From the NCBI GenBank assembly GCA_022601315.1, contig JAHZIU010000055.1, positions 1-10,209 on the forward strand: a stretch of DNA of 10,209 nucleotides, in the 5' to 3' direction. Shown here in pieces: positions 8,222 to 10,209 of the stretch. The position numbers and the translations under genes are program-made. Every line of letters begins with the position of its first letter. Position 1 is the first letter of the stretch. The notes under the pieces are model-generated. The model saw nothing but the letters and a program-made list of their open reading frames with translations. It made no database searches and had not been told where the DNA came from. Origin of the DNA: Betaproteobacteria bacterium (lineage in GTDB: Bacteria; Pseudomonadota; Gammaproteobacteria; Burkholderiales; Nitrosomonadaceae).

Positions 8222-9550
8222 ATGAAAATCTTGCAATTTTTATTTGTATTCGTATTGGGTATGGCATTACATACCTCGTCGTACGCCGCGAATTTGATGG
8301 ATATCTATCGCGAAGCGTTGGAACAGGATGCTCAGTATAAATCAGCGCGCGCAGCGTATCTGGCTGCACAGGAAAAAACCACTCAAGGCCGCGCAGGGTT
8401 GCTACCGAATATCACACTGACCGGCACACGGCAAACACAGAAAATAGATGTTGGCAACCTTAGCTCTGGTGAAAACCCTGATGAAGTTACCATTCAAAGC
8501 CGCGGCGTAGTTATTGCAGCGACTCAACCGCTTATACGTGTTGAAAACATCATCATTTATGCACAATCAAAAATTGAAGTCATACAAGCAGATGCAGAAT
8601 TTGTTATTGCGGCGCAAAATTTAATTTTACGTGTTGCACAAGCTTATTTTGACACCTTAGATGCACAAGTAGATGTAGAAGTGGCAGAAGCTCAGAAACA
8701 GGCCATACTTAAACAACTGGAGCAAGCCAAACGTAATTTTGAAGTGGGCGTGTCGACAATCGTTGATACCAATGAAGCACAAGCACGTTTTGATCTGACC
8801 ATTTCTCAAGAAATTGCAGCACGAAATGCGCTTGAAATCAGTAAGCGGTCACTGCAACAAATTATTGACCGTTTCCCGGAATATCTTGTCAGTTCAAAAA
8901 AAATAACCGAAGATTTATTGAGTCTACGCTATGCCAATATGGATGAATGGATAAGTGTTGCAGCCGAAAAAAACTTTATTCTAAAAATTCAGCAAGCAGC
9001 GTATGAAATTGCCAGCAAAGAAGTGAAAAAAGCCTGGGCGCAACATTATCCTACACTTGATTTTGTCGCACAATATAGCGATCAAACCGGGGTAGGTGGC
9101 GCATTCACAGGCCAAGGCATAGACCTCACTTCAAAATCAATTGGTCTTCAACTGAATGTTCCCTTGTTTGAAGGATTTGCTATTCAATCACGCGTAAGAG
9201 AAGCACTAGCCAACCGGGACAGAGCATTTCACGACTTGGAAAATACCCGGCGTCAAAATGCACTACAAGTACGCCAGCAATATCTTAATGTCACTAATGG
9301 CATTGCTCAGGTAAGGGCGCTGGAACAAGCGGTCGTTTCCAGCCAGAGTCAATTAGACTCAACCATGTTGGGGCAAGAAGTTGGCGTAAGAACCGAAGTT
9401 GATGTATTAAATGCTCAGCAGCAACTGTATTCTGCTCGCCGCGATCTAGCCAAGGCCTACCACGGCTATTTAATGTCTAGACTACACTTAAGTGCCGAGG
9501 CAGGCGAATTGGATGAAGAAGTTTTGCAACAAATTAATGAAATGCTTTAG
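8222..9550 (+). CDS. tolC: TolC family outer membrane efflux/secretion channel
   Basis: The protein is the outer-membrane and periplasmic tunnel of type I secretion systems or of tripartite drug efflux pumps, where it docks on a periplasmic adaptor and an inner-membrane pump. A signal peptide is clear: MK, a hydrophobic core (about 3-16), then SYA with likely cleavage after Ala22. The mature part begins NLMDIYREALEQDAQY, typical of the family, followed by GLLPNITLTG (about 59-68). Two long helical repeats follow, with the second strand pair near HYPTLDFVAQY (about 278-288) and LNVPLFEGF (about 311-319). GVSTIVDTNEAQARFD and GVRTEVDVLNAQQQLY are the two matching repeat ends, as expected of the internal duplication. 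At 442 residues it is somewhat shorter than E. coli TolC (493 with signal). No adaptor or pump gene is in the window, so the partner system is unknown. No Shine-Dalgarno is evident. Confidence 0.94.
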   Translation: MKILQFLFVFVLGMALHTSSYAANLMDIYREALEQDAQYKSARAAYLAAQEKTTQGRAGLLPNITLTGTRQTQKIDVGNLSSGENPDEVTIQSRGVVIAATQPLIRVENIIIYAQSKIEVIQADAEFVIAAQNLILRVAQAYFDTLDAQVDVEVAEAQKQAILKQLEQAKRNFEVGVSTIVDTNEAQARFDLTISQEIAARNALEISKRSLQQIIDRFPEYLVSSKKITEDLLSLRYANMDEWISVAAEKNFILKIQQAAYEIASKEVKKAWAQHYPTLDFVAQYSDQTGVGGAFTGQGIDLTSKSIGLQLNVPLFEGFAIQSRVREALANRDRAFHDLENTRRQNALQVRQQYLNVTNGIAQVRALEQAVVSSQSQLDSTMLGQEVGVRTEVDVLNAQQQLYSARRDLAKAYHGYLMSRLHLSAEAGELDEEVLQQINEML

Positions 9551-9568
9551 CGGCATTAAATTTTTGTA
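9541..9568 (+). terminator. Terminator-like hairpin at the end of tolC
   Basis: AATGC (9541-9545) pairs with GCATT (9553-9557) around a seven-base loop that contains the tolC stop codon, and AAATTTTTG follows. The stem is short but the position and T run fit a Rho-independent terminator. Confidence 0.4.
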
Positions 9569-9673
9569 GTTAATTTTATTAATTTTTATAAATTCTTGTT
9601 ATTTGGCTAGCCCAGCTTCAACTTTGAATTAGATGCTTCTTTCCTACTTCCGTACAAACAAACGCCTACATGT

Positions 9674-9702
9674 TTGACAGCATATTGGATTTTCAGTACA
9701 TT
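9674..9702 (+). promoter_or_regulatory. Sigma70-type promoter of the PilZ gene
   Basis: A perfect -35 box TTGACA (9674-9679) is followed after exactly 17 bases by TACATT (9697-9702, four of six bases of the -10 consensus). Transcription should start near 9709, about 50 bases before the PilZ start codon. With the terminator-like hairpin after tolC, this suggests the PilZ gene is transcribed on its own. Confidence 0.55.
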
Positions 9703-9761
9703 ACGGATTGAGTTAAAAGAGCGTTTATTTTGCCTATATTCAAGGATATGCGAGTGTCCCC

Positions 9762-10202
9762 ATGCAAGATTACACTTTGATTCGAAAGTTTATCCGTCAC
9801 CCGTCTGATGTACATATACAAGTTACAATGGACTGGGCAGACGATGAATACGACGACTTGAACAATGAAACACTCAATAATGTAAGTCTCGGCGGCCTGT
9901 CTTTTATATCTAAACAGGCGCTCGAAATCCGCCAGAAAATTAAAATTTGTATTCCCGTGCTTGAAACAGAGAATACGCTGACCGGCAGTGTTGTATGGTG
10001 CGAAAAATCAAACAATGGCTATGAAATAGGCCTCGAGTTTGATGACTCCAAAGAAATTTTCCGCTTACGCATGATCGAGCAAATCTGCCACATCGAACAT
10101 TACCGCAAGGAAGTAGAGCGTATAGAGGGCCGCGAATTAAGCGCAGATGAAGCTGCCAAAGAATGGATTTCTCGCTATGCAAGTGACTTTCCAGCGTTGT
10201 AA
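9762..10202 (+). CDS. PilZ domain c-di-GMP receptor protein with helical C-terminal tail
   Basis: This 146-residue cytoplasmic protein should bind cyclic di-GMP. The PilZ domain covers about 5-100 and both ligand motifs are intact: R8-KFI-R12 (RxxxR) and N40-VSLG-G45 (NxSxxG). An acidic insert, WADDEYDDLNNE (25-36), precedes the second motif, and the barrel continues through GSVVWCEKSNNGYEIGLEF. The last 45 residues are predicted helical (IEHYRKEVERIEGRELSADEAAKEWI), an extension beyond the minimal PilZ fold that may contact a partner. No effector domain is attached, so it acts as an adaptor or as a free sensor. No in-frame upstream start exists close by, and the AAGGA at 9742-9746 is 15 bases away, so initiation is probably weak. 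The target pathway is unknown. Confidence 0.94.
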   Translation: MQDYTLIRKFIRHPSDVHIQVTMDWADDEYDDLNNETLNNVSLGGLSFISKQALEIRQKIKICIPVLETENTLTGSVVWCEKSNNGYEIGLEFDDSKEIFRLRMIEQICHIEHYRKEVERIEGRELSADEAAKEWISRYASDFPAL

Positions 10203-10209
10203 ACACTAC

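Noticed and set aside
9600..9710. Possible third copy of the palindrome-related repeat before the PilZ gene (GGATTTTCAGTAC resembles GAATTTTGCAGTAC of element B).
   Set aside because: The match is limited to about 13 bases with a gap; the conserved 35-base block and the collinear motifs are absent.
9748..9780. Ten-residue frame starting at ATG 9748 and overlapping the PilZ start, as a possible leader peptide.
   Set aside because: AAGGA is only one base before this ATG, too close for normal initiation, and no coupling signal is evident.
9940..10206. 88-codon minus-strand frame opposite the PilZ gene.
   Set aside because: The plus-strand frame has both PilZ motifs; the minus-strand translation has no recognisable domain.

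Overview
The window looks like a housekeeping stretch of a beta-proteobacterial chromosome. Base composition is moderate to AT-rich. The best clues to the group are an isoaspartate-methyltransferase-like gene directly upstream of tolC, an RluF-type pseudouridine synthase with a long insert before its catalytic motif, and a PilZ protein with a distinctive helical tail. From memory of such gene orders I lean towards Nitrosomonadales, but the sequence cannot prove it. There are no tRNA or rRNA genes, CRISPR arrays, transposases or phage genes.

Layout from left to right. Positions 81-3706 hold three minus-strand genes: a triple-PAS GGDEF-EAL c-di-GMP enzyme, a small DUF2835 protein, and an RluF-like 23S rRNA pseudouridine synthase. 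A 259-bp divergent gap (3707-3965) follows and is dominated by a long imperfect palindrome. Next comes a plus-strand single-domain rhodanese. A second element related to the palindrome fills the convergent gap before uppP. uppP (undecaprenyl-diphosphatase) and thiC (HMP-phosphate synthase) lie on the minus strand only 30 bp apart, and thiC carries a clear TPP riboswitch leader. Diverging from thiC are the methyltransferase-like gene and tolC, on the plus strand. After a 210-bp gap with a terminator-like hairpin and a good sigma70-type promoter comes a PilZ-domain gene that ends just before the window does.

How the parts relate. The c-di-GMP theme appears at both ends: an enzyme with intact synthesis and degradation motifs, and a receptor with both PilZ binding motifs. 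Nothing in the sequence links the two directly. Thiamine status should control thiC translation through a riboswitch whose Shine-Dalgarno sequence lies in an 8-bp hairpin, and it may reach uppP if the two genes share a transcript. The observations most worth a second look are the pair of related palindromic repeats around the rhodanese gene, the riboswitch leader with its corrected thiC start, and the methyltransferase that lacks the catalytic motif of true isoaspartyl methyltransferases. I see no wholly new multi-gene system here.
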